A DNA stretch of 64,000 nt from Victivallis lenta (GCF_009695545.1 NZ_VUNS01000016.1:62001-126000); one strand, 5' to 3'; counted from the stretch's first letter, positions 50,668 through 61,116 are shown. Made by a program: numbers and translations. Notes: generated by a model from the letters alone, not told the origin.

Positions 50668-52959
50668 TTACTCCTGCCCGGTGATCTCAATGAACGGCGA
50701 CGGCCCTCCGGCAAAGTTCCCGGTGTCGAATTCGAGAAGCAGTTTCCCATCTTCCGTGCGGCGGATGGGAAGCCGCTCCCTGCGCTCCCCGTTGAACCCG
50801 AGAACGTAGGCGGCGGGATTGCGCAATGCACGGTTCCGGACGGCGATCTTCGCCCGGCCGGTCCGGATCAGCACCGGCAGTTCGCCGACCTCTTCGATCA
50901 CAGTCCGGTCCGGCGACGTGAAACGCATGCTGCTGTTGAGCGCATCGGTCGAATAGACGATGAGGAGGTGCGAGCTCTCTCCCAGCGGTTTTGCCGCATC
51001 GAGAGACGCCGCCGCCGTCATGGCCGGCACCGACGAACTCAGGACCTCAAGCTTATCCGCCCGTACCGGCAGCGTTTCCCGGACCAGCACCCCCTCCAGC
51101 CGCGGCGTGGTCAGCACAAAGCCGTTCTCCGCCGAATTCATGAGAATTTCGCCGGTGTCGCTCTCGTAGATGCGCCGGGCCATGTCGGTCCGGTTTTCCG
51201 CGGGCAGGATGCCGGTTTCGCGCATGACGGCGACGGCCTGCCGGTCCGGATTCCGGCTGTCGCGCGGAATCCGCCTGCCGCCGGGAAGGATGATTTCTTC
51301 GGCGCCGATGATGAGATCGGGCACATATTCCGCCCCGGCGGGCTGCGGCGTGCTCCCCTCGTATTTCAGCCCGATCCGGCAGAGCGGGAAGATTTTGCCG
51401 AGCACGGGGCTGAAATTCTCCGCATATCCGCGCCCGCGGTCGAACAGCTCCCGTTCAGTTACGCGAAGCTCGACCGTGTGCCGGGAAGGGGCGACGTCGC
51501 CGCGCAGGTAAGCGAGCGTGCTCACCACCTCTGAAGCGCGGCTGACCGGGTCGTTGCCGCAGTTGTTGAAGGAGACCATCGGCCGCTCCCCGAAAATCAC
51601 CGACTGATGGGCGAGGGAGATGCCGCCCCACCCCTGAAGCGCCGCAAAAGCCGGAACCAGCAGTCCCTGCTCATGACGGAAACGGTTCCAGAAGGCGTGA
51701 CCGTACTCCGAAACCAGATAGGGACGGTCGAGGAAGCGGGCGACCGCCAGCGCCCGGATGAAATACGCCTCCTTCCCGACCGCGCTGATCTGCTCGATCG
51801 TCGATCCTCTGCGGACCCATTGATTCGGATGCGCCCAGTAGCAGTGATTCGAAACGACGGGCATCATGCCGCGCAGCGGCGTCATATACTGGTACTGCTG
51901 CCAGTCCCAGTGCGTCGTCAGTCCCCTGTAGCCGGACTCCGCGACCACGCTTTGCAGGAATCCGGTGGTCTCCTGCTGGACTTCGAGGAAAAAGCGGGCC
52001 ATATCGCGCCCCATCTCTCCCCGGACGAAGTTTGGGCCGGTCAGCGGAGGCAGCGTGCCGAAGCCGGCGTCGGCCGGCAGTTCGACATCCTTCCAGGCCG
52101 CGCGCAGATTCTGCATCGTGCCGTAGCGCTTTTTCAGGTACGCCTGCCAGCCGGGGCCGAGGATTTCGTTGACCGGCCCGGTCGTATCGGCCGACAGGCG
52201 CGAGGCGTGGATGTTGATCGACTGTTCGTTGAACAGCACGAGGCAGGCGACCATCGGGTCCCCGGCCAGGGAGAGCCCGGTGTACGGATTCTCCGTCGTC
52301 AGCAGCTTCAGCACTCCGGCCCGGTAATTCGCGCGGAACGCCGGGTCGACCATGAGCCGCAGCGGGAACTCGTACGGCCGGAACGCCGTATTCCACGGAT
52401 AGGAGTCGGTGTACCCGGTGTTGTGGGTGCCGAGATCGAGCAGCACGTAAATGCCGCGCTCCTTGAGGCAGGAGAGGAAGTAATGAATCCGGTCGAACCG
52501 TTCCGCGTCGAACGGGATTGTCGCCGGATCGTCGAAAAGCGTGCCTTCGCGCTTTCGTTCGATCTTGCCCATTCCCATCAGGTAGCCGTCGAGAAAATGC
52601 AGCCGGACCATATTGTAGCCGTGCCGCCGGATCACGTCGGCATAGAGCGCAAGATCTTTTTTATCTTTCAGCTGGCTTTCGCGCATCGAAATGTCGGGCA
52701 GGATGTTGAAGCTCAGGAAACGGACGTTCCGCTCCGGCTCCCGCTCGAATGCGAAGCCGCCGGAGGCGGAGGCGATCACGCGCCCGGAGCTTCCGGCCGG
52801 AGCGCGCGGAACCAGGCCGGAGAAATCGAGCGCGCTGCCTTCGCGGATCACGAGGTCCGAAAGGTCGGCGGCCTTCCACTCTTCGCCGGGAAGGATGCGG
52901 ACCTCTCCGGCCGGAAGCAGGGCGGCGGTTAGGAACAGAACGGCAAGAAATGGTCTCAT
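50668..52959 (-). CDS. Secreted clan GH-A glycoside hydrolase (module B)
   Basis: A 763-residue exported enzyme with a signal peptide (FLAVLFLTAALLPAG). After a short N-terminal beta region, a TIM barrel starts near VRFLSFNILPDISMRE. Glu245 in VLFNEQSIN is the predicted acid/base and Glu418 in YLVSEYGHAFW the nucleophile, as in GH5/GH42/GH39-like enzymes. Other active-site-like segments are NMVRLHFLDGYLMG and VSNHCYWAHP. The C-terminal 280 residues are beta-rich accessory domains. GGAGG lies 7 nt before the ATG. It is the last gene of a four-gene minus-strand module. Confidence 0.8.
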   Translation of the reverse strand: MRPFLAVLFLTAALLPAGEVRILPGEEWKAADLSDLVIREGSALDFSGLVPRAPAGSSGRVIASASGGFAFEREPERNVRFLSFNILPDISMRESQLKDKKDLALYADVIRRHGYNMVRLHFLDGYLMGMGKIERKREGTLFDDPATIPFDAERFDRIHYFLSCLKERGIYVLLDLGTHNTGYTDSYPWNTAFRPYEFPLRLMVDPAFRANYRAGVLKLLTTENPYTGLSLAGDPMVACLVLFNEQSINIHASRLSADTTGPVNEILGPGWQAYLKKRYGTMQNLRAAWKDVELPADAGFGTLPPLTGPNFVRGEMGRDMARFFLEVQQETTGFLQSVVAESGYRGLTTHWDWQQYQYMTPLRGMMPVVSNHCYWAHPNQWVRRGSTIEQISAVGKEAYFIRALAVARFLDRPYLVSEYGHAFWNRFRHEQGLLVPAFAALQGWGGISLAHQSVIFGERPMVSFNNCGNDPVSRASEVVSTLAYLRGDVAPSRHTVELRVTERELFDRGRGYAENFSPVLGKIFPLCRIGLKYEGSTPQPAGAEYVPDLIIGAEEIILPGGRRIPRDSRNPDRQAVAVMRETGILPAENRTDMARRIYESDTGEILMNSAENGFVLTTPRLEGVLVRETLPVRADKLEVLSSSVPAMTAAASLDAAKPLGESSHLLIVYSTDALNSSMRFTSPDRTVIEEVGELPVLIRTGRAKIAVRNRALRNPAAYVLGFNGERRERLPIRRTEDGKLLLEFDTGNFAGGPSPFIEITGQE

Positions 52960-52980
52960 GCGTCATCCTCCCGGATTGCG

Positions 52981-54267
52981 TCAACGCGGTGTTTTTTTCG
53001 TTTTTTCTCCATTCCGGGCCCGGTCGTAAATGACGTTTTCCACATAGAAGAAGGCCGAATAATGAAGTTTGTCGTAATTGAAGCGCAGAATCACCTCTTC
53101 GATCTGCGGCCAATGCTGTTCGATCAGTTCCGGCTGTTCCGAGAGCACGATGATGTATCCCGCGCAGATGGCGGGCTTCAGCGACGCCTTTTCGACGGCG
53201 ATCGCGGGGCAGGCCCTGTCCCAGACTCCGATCTGTTCAAGCGCGAGCGTCTGGGCGTCGCGCTCGTTCTTCTGTTCGCGCCAGGGGGGCATCATCCTGT
53301 GCCAGTCCGGCGTGAAGGCGTAGGTTGCCGCCGTATCGTATTTGCGGTGAAGCGACAGCAGCGGAACGGCTTTTTCGGCGTTGGTCCGGAGACTTTTGCG
53401 GTAGAGTTCCCGGAGCGCCGGGTCGGTTTCGAGCCGGTACAGCTCGCGCACCGCGTACTGGGCATTCGAATTGAACCAGGCCGACCAGGGGGCGAGGTCG
53501 TCCATCCCGGCTGCGATGCGGTCCCGGCGGCGGACGCCTTTGCGGTCGGGTTCGTTCAAATAGCGGTAATGCAGTTCTTTCCAGTGTTCGTCCTTCGTAA
53601 CTTCGTACATGATCCGCGTCACTGAGGAGAGGTGGACCGCCGAGCAGAAATTTTCCCCGAGCCACCAGCCGCGGGTGAAATCCGGCATATCGCCCGGAAT
53701 GAGCCAGTTGATCTTCTCGAGTTCCCCGGCGAGACGGGCCATCCGGCCGGCGCATTCGGCCCGTTCGGCATCGGTCGGGATGTCGGTGTTCCAGTAGCTC
53801 CACAGCCCGAGGAACCACGGGAACACCTGATCGTTGGAGGAGGCCGCGTAGTGACACTCGCCGTCCGTCCCGATGCCGCGCGCGATGAAGCCCGGGGTTT
53901 TCCCGACATCCTGAAGCCTGTAAAGTCCGCCTGCCAGCCGTTTCACCTTTTCCCGGTTCTCCGCCGTGGGATTCTGCCGGTAGCGGTCGGCGGCCGCAAT
54001 CAGGTACATGCCGGTGAAGAAGCCGCCGTTCTCGACGGGCGTCCACCAGCCGAGGCCGTTCGGGATGTGTCTGCGGCACTCCTCGGGAGTCGGCAGCACG
54101 ACTTCGCCCGCCGGACCGGCGTAATCGTAGAGCACCGAATCGGGACTCATGAAGCGGCTCCACAGATTCCGGTTGACGCTTTCGGCGGCGGCCGGCAGAC
54201 CGGCATCTCCGGCCGAAAGGTTCCACAGAAGCAGGGCGGGAACGAGCAAAGACGGAAGCTTGAACAT
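52981..54267 (-). CDS. Exported predicted (alpha/alpha)6-fold protein (module B)
   Basis: A 428-residue protein with a signal peptide (SLLVPALLLWNLSAGDAG) and a helical, aromatic-rich body: WWTPVENGGFFTGMYLIAA, LQDVGKTPGFIARGIGTDGE, NDQVFPWFLGLWSYW, TRGWWLGENFCSAV, APWSAWFNSNAQYAV. Regular helix pairs with many Trp, Tyr and acidic residues suggest an (alpha/alpha)6 toroid like those of unsaturated-uronide hydrolases or GH76-type enzymes, but I cannot assign a family. It lies between the pseudopilin (17 bp) and the GH-A glycosidase (21 bp), so it probably takes part in the same polysaccharide breakdown. Confidence 0.7.
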   Translation of the reverse strand: MFKLPSLLVPALLLWNLSAGDAGLPAAAESVNRNLWSRFMSPDSVLYDYAGPAGEVVLPTPEECRRHIPNGLGWWTPVENGGFFTGMYLIAAADRYRQNPTAENREKVKRLAGGLYRLQDVGKTPGFIARGIGTDGECHYAASSNDQVFPWFLGLWSYWNTDIPTDAERAECAGRMARLAGELEKINWLIPGDMPDFTRGWWLGENFCSAVHLSSVTRIMYEVTKDEHWKELHYRYLNEPDRKGVRRRDRIAAGMDDLAPWSAWFNSNAQYAVRELYRLETDPALRELYRKSLRTNAEKAVPLLSLHRKYDTAATYAFTPDWHRMMPPWREQKNERDAQTLALEQIGVWDRACPAIAVEKASLKPAICAGYIIVLSEQPELIEQHWPQIEEVILRFNYDKLHYSAFFYVENVIYDRARNGEKTKKTPR

Positions 54268-54284
54268 GAATGATCTCTCCGGGG

Positions 54285-55067
54285 TTACGGGTAATAATAG
54301 TAGCCGTCGTGACGGATCCAGCAGTTCCAGGCGGCTTTGGACGGATAACTGTACGAGGTCCACGGCCCGGCGACCGCGCTGCCCTGCGTATTCATCAGCC
54401 ACGATGCGCCGGACTCTCCGACCACGGGGCTCCGCTGCGAGACGACGTGACCGTCGACAAATACGGCGTTGACTTCGGTGTATCCCTTGTGGGCCGGCCA
54501 GATGCACGGGTCGCTGGTCTGGTAATTCGCCGCGATCCGGTAGTTGCCGAGCGGTTCGAGCCCGGGATCGGAAAAACGGTTTTCGCGCGCCCCCTCCGCG
54601 GCCATGATCGTCCGGGAGGCCCGCGGGAACTTGCTGCTTTTCACGCCGCCGACATACTGGTGATTGATGCCGTAGTCCGGGTGCTGCCAGCCGGCGTCGC
54701 TCGCTTGCGCCAGCTGGTTCTGCCAGCTGGCCGGCTTCGTCCACCAGTCGTTGTAGAACGTGCTGCCGTTGCCCGGAATCCGTTTCCGGCTCGGACAGAT
54801 CATCGCCTTGTAGGGCAGGTAGCCGCCGCGCACCACGACGCCGGACCAGAAGAAGTTGCTGCCGTTGTAACTGGCCGGAACATAGGTGTCGTTCCAGTCC
54901 CCTGCATAGAGCTGGAGGGCGAGGCCGACCTGTTTGAGGTTGCTTTTACAGGAAGTTCCGCGGGCGTTTTCCCGCGCCTGGTTCAACGCCGGAAGCAGCA
55001 TGGAGGCGAGAATGGCGATGATTGCGATGACGACCAGGAGCTCGATCAAAGTGAAGCTTCTTCTCAT
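54285..55067 (-). CDS. Prepilin-like protein (module B)
   Basis: A 260-residue pseudopilin. The N-terminus [19 protein letters not shown], then [14 protein letters not shown], is nearly the same as in modules A and C; the residue before Phe is Ser. The globular part has Cys residues ([11 protein letters not shown] and MICPSRKR) and an H-X11-DG variant ([15 protein letters not shown]) near the C-terminus, followed by a Tyr-rich end (GYYYYP). GGGAGAAG lies upstream of the ATG. It is placed 39 bp after the LacI gene and 17 bp before the (alpha/alpha)6 gene. Confidence 0.88.
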   Translation of the reverse strand: MRRSFTLIELLVVIAIIAILASMLLPALNQARENARGTSCKSNLKQVGLALQLYAGDWNDTYVPASYNGSNFFWSGVVVRGGYLPYKAMICPSRKRIPGNGSTFYNDWWTKPASWQNQLAQASDAGWQHPDYGINHQYVGGVKSSKFPRASRTIMAAEGARENRFSDPGLEPLGNYRIAANYQTSDPCIWPAHKGYTEVNAVFVDGHVVSQRSPVVGESGASWLMNTQGSAVAGPWTSYSYPSKAAWNCWIRHDGYYYYP

Positions 55068-55106
55068 TTTCTTCTCCCTGTACAGTTGCAGTTGGCGACA
55101 ATACCG

Positions 55107-56126
55107 CTAAAAAAAACGTTCCCGTAATCTCCTCTCGCAGCCGGTCCGGCTTTTGAATTCCGGTACGGTGACGAACTCCTCCTCTATGATGTTGCTCTGT
55201 TCCGGCGTGTTCTCCGGACGGTCGATCTGTTCAAGCAGAACCTCGACCGCCGTTGAAAGAATCCGCCGGAAATGGGAAAAAATAATGCCGGCCAGCAGCG
55301 GCTCGTTCAGTTCGATGACCGGGTCGTATTCGTCGAGGAAGGTGATCAGCCGCCGCTCGCCTCGGATCAGTCTCTGCAGCCGGAACAGATTATAGGCGCC
55401 GAGGTTGATGAAGGCGCAGTCGTCACGGCCGGCGACGCGGGCCAGGAGCCCGTCGCTGTAGCTGTCGGACTGGCTGCCGGCATCGGGCGGGACCAGTTCG
55501 AAATCCACTCCGTGCTTCCGGCACGCCTCCTCGAAAGCGGTGCAGTGTCCTTCCAGAACGATCGGGGCGATGATTCCGCAGATTCGCCTTGCGCCGGAAT
55601 TCCGGAGCAGAAGAACCGCCTGCTCCATCGCCCGGCGGCTGTCGGGCACGACGAAAGGCAGCCGCTCGTCCCGGCAGAGTTTGACGACCGGAAACTGTTC
55701 GCGCACGCATTGCCGGTAGACCTCCGTGTCGGGGGAGAGGGAGTCGAACTGGAAGATGATCCCGTCCACCTGCCGCTCCTTGAGGCTCAGGAACGCTTCG
55801 AGTTCCTTCGTCTTCGAGAAATGGGTCGAGGCGATCAGCAGATGGTTGCCGCGTTCAGCCGCCAGCGTCATGATTTCGGAGGCGAAGTTGGCCTGCCGGA
55901 CGATTTTAAGATCCGCGACGACAAGGCCGATGCTGCTGGTCCTGCCGCGGCTGAGCGCTTTGGCGATGTAGTTCGGCCGGTAATTGCACTCCCGCGCCGC
56001 CGCCCAGATCCGGTTCCGCGTCTCTTCGGAGAGCGTCCGGGCGACGGGATGCCGGTTCAGGCACAACGACACGGTTGCCGGCGACACCCGGGCGATTCCG
56101 GCAATGGTTTTCAGAGTTGGACGCAT
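55107..56126 (-). CDS. LacI-family transcriptional regulator (module B)
   Basis: A 339-residue regulator with a LacI helix-turn-helix (LKTIAGIARVSPATVSLCLN) and hinge (CNYRPNYIAKALSRGRTSSI), followed by the PBP1-type core: LVVADLKIVRQANFASEIM, RQVDGIIFQFDSLS, FPVVKLCRDERL, ARRICGIIAPIV, DCAFINLGAYNLF. The final sugar-domain part is shortened and ends in an Arg-rich tail. It is the promoter-proximal gene of module B, with an operator-like repeat between promoter and start, so autoregulation is likely. Confidence 0.9.
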   Translation of the reverse strand: MRPTLKTIAGIARVSPATVSLCLNRHPVARTLSEETRNRIWAAARECNYRPNYIAKALSRGRTSSIGLVVADLKIVRQANFASEIMTLAAERGNHLLIASTHFSKTKELEAFLSLKERQVDGIIFQFDSLSPDTEVYRQCVREQFPVVKLCRDERLPFVVPDSRRAMEQAVLLLRNSGARRICGIIAPIVLEGHCTAFEEACRKHGVDFELVPPDAGSQSDSYSDGLLARVAGRDDCAFINLGAYNLFRLQRLIRGERRLITFLDEYDPVIELNEPLLAGIIFSHFRRILSTAVEVLLEQIDRPENTPEQSNIIEEEFVTVPEFKSRTGCERRLRERFF

Positions 56127-56139
56127 GCGGAAATCCTGT

Positions 56140-56153
56140 CTAATGCGATTTAG
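56140..56153 (-). promoter_or_regulatory. Operator-like repeat before the module B LacI gene
   Basis: On the minus strand CTAAATCGCATTAG has CTAA/TTAG symmetry and sits between the -10 and the ATG at 56126. A perfect 12-bp palindrome GTATAATTATAC (56157-56168) overlaps the -10. Confidence 0.4.
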
Positions 56154-56161
56154 ATAGTATA

Positions 56162-56190
56162 ATTATACCAAATCGGGACAGGAAAGGCAA
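56162..56190 (-). promoter_or_regulatory. Promoter of module B
   Basis: On the minus strand TTGCCT, 17 bp, TATAAT, 36 nt before the LacI ATG. Confidence 0.65.
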
Positions 56191-56319
56191 GCGGAAAAGA
56201 AAAGAAAATCGAAAAAAACAGATCCTGCCGGTTTCATGCGTCGCGGGACCCGGAGAGGACGTCCTCCGCATAGGTGTTCATTTATTTTTGCAGTTTTAAA
56301 TGGAAGAGGGGCGTATTAT

Positions 56320-56532
56320 GTTCCGGGGAACGGAATATCTGCCGGTTTGAATAAAGAATCGGCAACAGAATCTGTTACAAACCTTCTGCCGCCGCGTGCA
56401 GGTTTCTTGCGTGAGGTTCTCCGGGAAAGTTCCGCAGGTTCCGCGCCTTGGAAAGCTGCCGGGCCGGAGGCTCTGAAGATCGCGGACGGCAGAGCCGTCC
56501 GCGATGAAAGAAACCTGTACGCGGCACTTTTT
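56320..56532 (+). ncRNA. Candidate structured RNA or inverted-repeat element in a 460-bp gap
   Basis: The gap 56127-56586 between modules B and C holds no credible gene but much base-pairing. From left to right: GTTCC-GG-GGAAC (56320-56331); GGTTTG/CAAACC (56344-56349, 56378-56383) enclosing AACAGA-A-TCTGTT (56364-56376); an 18-bp inverted repeat with one mismatch (56391-56408 against 56508-56525); inside it CTCCGG/CCGGAG and a perfect 12-bp hairpin with an AGA loop (56479-56505). The outer repeat is followed by TTTTT at 56528-56532, and TATTAT at 56314 could be a -10. This could be an sRNA of about 200 nt, a 3' structure of the glycosidase mRNA on the other strand, or a MITE-like element. 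Confidence 0.35.
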
Positions 56533-56586
56533 CGTTTAACGCCTGTGGACGTTCCTCTCCCCCTTGGGATGCGGCGGGATTGTCGT

Positions 56587-59500
56587 TCACTCCATGGCGA
56601 CCGCGCCGCCGCCTCCGGCGGACTCTTCGGCCGGCTTGTCGAATTCGGGCGGATTCACGACGAGCGTGCCGGGCTGATCGCCTTTCACGAATTCGAAGTT
56701 GAAGCCGAGCAGCTTGACGGGGTAGTCGAGCTTTTTATCGTTGTTTCCGCCGTAGACGATGAGATTCCTGCCCTGCGGAATGCGGGTCAGGTCGAAACGC
56801 ATCAGGCGCGTTTCGCCTTCCGCCGGTTTGATGTTCTCCTTCAGTTGGAAGGTTTCTCCCTTCGCATCCTGGACCAGGAAGCTGACCGAATGGACGGCGG
56901 CTTTTTCGGGACGGAAGCTGATTTCGACATTCTTCGGCCAGCTTGCGGCGTCGCGGGCGACGACCGGCAGCCGGGTGGAGAAGAGCGATGCGTAAGCGCG
57001 GCCGCCCGGTGTCCGGCTCACGACAAGCTCGGACTCATTTTTCCCTTTGCCGAGCGTGTAGCCTTCGCCGTAGACCGTCCACGCGCCGGGTTCCCAGCGG
57101 GTCAGCGGCCGGGCGCGTTCCCACTCCCGGACCAGAATCGATCCGTCCGCCGCCGCGCCGGGCTTCAGCTCGAAGTTGAATCCGAGCAGCCGGACCGGAA
57201 AATCGACTTTGCCGTCGCCGCCCTTGTGGACGATCACTCCCTTCCGGAGAATTCCCGAGGCGTCGAAGCGCAATAAGCTCCACTCCTTCTCCGGCGGCGC
57301 GATATTCTGCTTGAGCTGGAAAATTTCTCCGCTGCGGTCCATGAAAAGAAGGTTGACCGCGTGAATCATCGCGCCGTCGGGACGGACCGGCAATATGACG
57401 TCGGTCTCGAGCCCCGCCGCATTTTCGGCGAAGAGCTTCGGCGTGCGCAGATAGAAACTGGCAAACGGAGCGCGGTCCTTCTCCCAGCTGATCCGGATTC
57501 GGGCGCCGTCCGCATCGGAGGCGAGTTTGAATCCCTTTGCGTAGGTGATCCAGTCGGCCAGCTTCAGCTTCTTCGTTTCGGTGCGGAACACGACCGTATC
57601 CTGAAACTCCACGCCCGGTTCCGTTTCGAAAAACGCGTCCAGATAGAAGAGCTGCCCCGGCTTCGCGCCGCGCGGCACCGGAATTTTGAATTCCGCCTCG
57701 CCCATGCCGTCGGCGGGGAGGTCGAGTTTCACCACGGAGGGCTCGACTTTCCACGCCCACTCGCGCCAGTTGCTCTTCGGCACGAGCCGGAGGCTGCCGG
57801 AGAGCGGTTCACCTTTCAGGTTGTAAACGTGGACCTTCACGCTTTCCGCCGTCCCTGCCGCGAGTTCCGGAACCGTACCGCTCATCAGGTCGCAGGCGCG
57901 CGTTTTCTGCTTCGGCAGGATTTTCACTTTTGCGCGCGGCAGGTTCAGCGGCGGAACCGCATGCGCCGTCGATACCGGTTCGAGTTCGGGCTTCAGCCTG
58001 CCGCGGACGAAAACCGGATATTCACTGACCGGAATCTCGACAGAGCCGTTCTTCACATCCAGCTTCGATGCGCCGCCGGAGAGATTGAAGAGCTCGACGG
58101 AGCCGCCCTCCGCCGGCAATGCGACCGGCTGCGGAGCCCTGACCATGTCGAAGAACGGGATTTTGAACTGATCGTAGCCGTAGGGGTCGTTGCGCCAGAG
58201 CGTGACGACGTCGCGCCCTTCCGCGTCCCGGAAGGCCAGCCCGGCGATTTCGCCGGATTTCAGCGAGTGGCCTTTCACGAAACCGCTGAATTTTGCTTTG
58301 CCGAGCAGTTTCGCCGTGGCCCGGAAGCTTGCGGCCCCCGGTTTCGGCCGTCCGTAACGGTCGAGCATGCCGAACTCTTCCTCGAGCGAATCGACCGGAA
58401 CGTCGCGGAAGTTGTACGGGATCACCTTTGCCGCACCGAACGCAAGGCCGCCGGCCATGACCTTGGGCTGGTGGATCGCCTGGTAGCGCCGGACCTCGTC
58501 GAGCGTCCGCACCGGAATCATATGCATCGAACTGTAAGTGCAGCCGCCGATTTCGGTCAGCCAGACCGGTTTCTCCGGGATTCCGGCGGCGTTCTTCCAG
58601 CCGTTCATTTCGCGCATCTTTCCGGCGATGCCCCAGAACATCGGCACATAGAAGCCGTAGATATGGCTGGCGATCGAATCGCAGAAGGCCGCTCCGCCGG
58701 TCCGGAACACGGGCGCATGGATTGCATTCAGGTCCCCGGCCATGACATTGCAGTCCGGATCGGCCAGCTTGGCGGCCTTGTATCCGGCCTTCAGCATCTG
58801 GGCGTAATCTTCCGGCAGGACCTTCCAGTAAGTCGGTTCGTTGCCGAACTCCCAGTCGCGCACGACATCCTTATGGGCCGAGATCAGGTTGTAGACCTGC
58901 TCTGCATACCAGGCGTAATCGGCCGGAATGCCGTGGGCGGCCCACTTCCGGACCAGTTCAGGATGCCCGGCCCGGTTTTTCGCAAGACCGTCATAATCGC
59001 TGACGCCCGAACCGGTGATGATCGCCAGCGGGTTCAGCCCGGCCGCCCGGATGCGGCGCAGCACGCTCTGGGAGCCGCCGATGTCATTGTAACCGACATC
59101 GACACGGACGTTGCTGACGCCGAGACGGCGCAGCAGGTCGAAATCGAACTCCTCGAAGCTGTAGCGGCGTTCGCGGCGTGTGATGTGGCAGGTGAAGCCG
59201 AAGTTTCCCTCCGCGCCGTTGTCGGCGGCGTCGCGCATGACGGCGAGCGGAATGACGACGCTCCCGCCGTTGAATGAAGCGTCCTCCGGCGTGACGCGCA
59301 GCTCGTAGTAACCGTCCGCCGCCGGAAGTTCGATCGGCAGTTCGGTCACTCCGGGTTTCAGCTGCGGTTCGACCTGCTTGTTCCAGACCGGCCGGTTCGC
59401 AAAATCGCGCAGCTCGAGCCGGAAAACCGATTTGTGCGCCGGGGCGTCGGAACGGATCCGCAGCTTCGCCGGTTCCGCATCGTCGAAAAAGAAGTTGTTG

Positions 59501-60318
59501 CGCCGGTTCAGGCGGTCGCCGATCTGCAGCGGAGCCGTGGCGGCGACGCGGAAGCCGGCCGTTTCCCGCCCCTCGTACTCCGGCTGCTGCCAGAGGCGCG
59601 CGGTGTTCAGGCTGGCCGCGTCCGTTGCCTTGTCGTCGGCGCCGAGCACGAACGGGGCGCCCGCGTAAAATTTGTTCTCCATGTGCTCCCGGAGCCCGGA
59701 AGCATGTTTCACGATGCCGTAGCGGGACGGCTCGCTCCGGGTTTCCGCGTTCAATTCGCGGAATTTCCCATCGCCGTCATACCAGCCGGCCTTGAAGAAT
59801 TCGTGCATGTCGGGCAGAACATAGACCCGCGCCGCATCCGGGAAGGTCAGATCGCGGTAGCCGACGATCGCTTCGAACGTCCTGCCGTTTTCGCGCGGCT
59901 TCTCCGCGATCGTGTAGGCGCCCTGCGCGGCATCTCCGGTCGTCAGCCAGTTGCAGTAGCGGGCCGCGTTGACCCGGCTCACGAAGTTCACGCCGTCCTC
60001 CTCCCGGCCCGGCGCGGGGGCATACTTCCAGGCGCCTTCGCCGCCGGAGCGCACGATTTTCATGCGTTCGTCGAACAGCCGGTGCGGATCGGATTCCGCG
60101 GCGCAGGCGTTCAGAAACTCCGCATATTCCGCATTCGACACCTCGGATCTGCCGATCCGGTACGGATAGGCGACGCCTCCGCGCGGATACGGGTTCGGCA
60201 CCTCGTGAAAATAGACCTTTTTGCCCGGATTCCCGGCATCGCCGACCATGACGAGCTCGGGGGCGGCGGCCAGGGAGAATCCGGCCAGAAGGCCGCACAG
60301 CAGCAGAGTGTGTTTCAT
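56587..60318 (-). CDS. FGE-like domain fused to a clan GH-A glycosidase (module C)
   Basis: A 1243-residue exported protein. After the signal peptide (LLLCGLLAGFSLAAA), residues 20-265 form a formylglycine-generating-enzyme/sulfatase-modifying-factor-like domain (YRIGRSEVSNAEYAEFLNAC, VSRVNAARYCNWLTTG, VLPDMHEFFKAGWYD, RETAGFRVAA). Residues about 370-680 are a TIM barrel with Glu494 in FGNEPTYWKV (acid/base) and Glu589 in VWLTEIGGC (nucleophile). The C-terminal 300 residues contain two copies of a beta-sandwich sharing FQLKxNIxPxE and FPVRLLGFNFE, probably carbohydrate-binding. The start ATG 60318 has GAGGAGCC upstream. It is the last gene of module C. Confidence 0.82.
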   Translation of the reverse strand: MKHTLLLCGLLAGFSLAAAPELVMVGDAGNPGKKVYFHEVPNPYPRGGVAYPYRIGRSEVSNAEYAEFLNACAAESDPHRLFDERMKIVRSGGEGAWKYAPAPGREEDGVNFVSRVNAARYCNWLTTGDAAQGAYTIAEKPRENGRTFEAIVGYRDLTFPDAARVYVLPDMHEFFKAGWYDGDGKFRELNAETRSEPSRYGIVKHASGLREHMENKFYAGAPFVLGADDKATDAASLNTARLWQQPEYEGRETAGFRVAATAPLQIGDRLNRRNNFFFDDAEPAKLRIRSDAPAHKSVFRLELRDFANRPVWNKQVEPQLKPGVTELPIELPAADGYYELRVTPEDASFNGGSVVIPLAVMRDAADNGAEGNFGFTCHITRRERRYSFEEFDFDLLRRLGVSNVRVDVGYNDIGGSQSVLRRIRAAGLNPLAIITGSGVSDYDGLAKNRAGHPELVRKWAAHGIPADYAWYAEQVYNLISAHKDVVRDWEFGNEPTYWKVLPEDYAQMLKAGYKAAKLADPDCNVMAGDLNAIHAPVFRTGGAAFCDSIASHIYGFYVPMFWGIAGKMREMNGWKNAAGIPEKPVWLTEIGGCTYSSMHMIPVRTLDEVRRYQAIHQPKVMAGGLAFGAAKVIPYNFRDVPVDSLEEEFGMLDRYGRPKPGAASFRATAKLLGKAKFSGFVKGHSLKSGEIAGLAFRDAEGRDVVTLWRNDPYGYDQFKIPFFDMVRAPQPVALPAEGGSVELFNLSGGASKLDVKNGSVEIPVSEYPVFVRGRLKPELEPVSTAHAVPPLNLPRAKVKILPKQKTRACDLMSGTVPELAAGTAESVKVHVYNLKGEPLSGSLRLVPKSNWREWAWKVEPSVVKLDLPADGMGEAEFKIPVPRGAKPGQLFYLDAFFETEPGVEFQDTVVFRTETKKLKLADWITYAKGFKLASDADGARIRISWEKDRAPFASFYLRTPKLFAENAAGLETDVILPVRPDGAMIHAVNLLFMDRSGEIFQLKQNIAPPEKEWSLLRFDASGILRKGVIVHKGGDGKVDFPVRLLGFNFELKPGAAADGSILVREWERARPLTRWEPGAWTVYGEGYTLGKGKNESELVVSRTPGGRAYASLFSTRLPVVARDAASWPKNVEISFRPEKAAVHSVSFLVQDAKGETFQLKENIKPAEGETRLMRFDLTRIPQGRNLIVYGGNNDKKLDYPVKLLGFNFEFVKGDQPGTLVVNPPEFDKPAEESAGGGGAVAME

Positions 60319-60328
60319 CGGCGGCTCC

Positions 60329-61084
<756 letters not shown>

Positions 61085-61116
61085 GATGGTCCCCCGTTTT
61101 GTAGTGGTGAGCTTTT

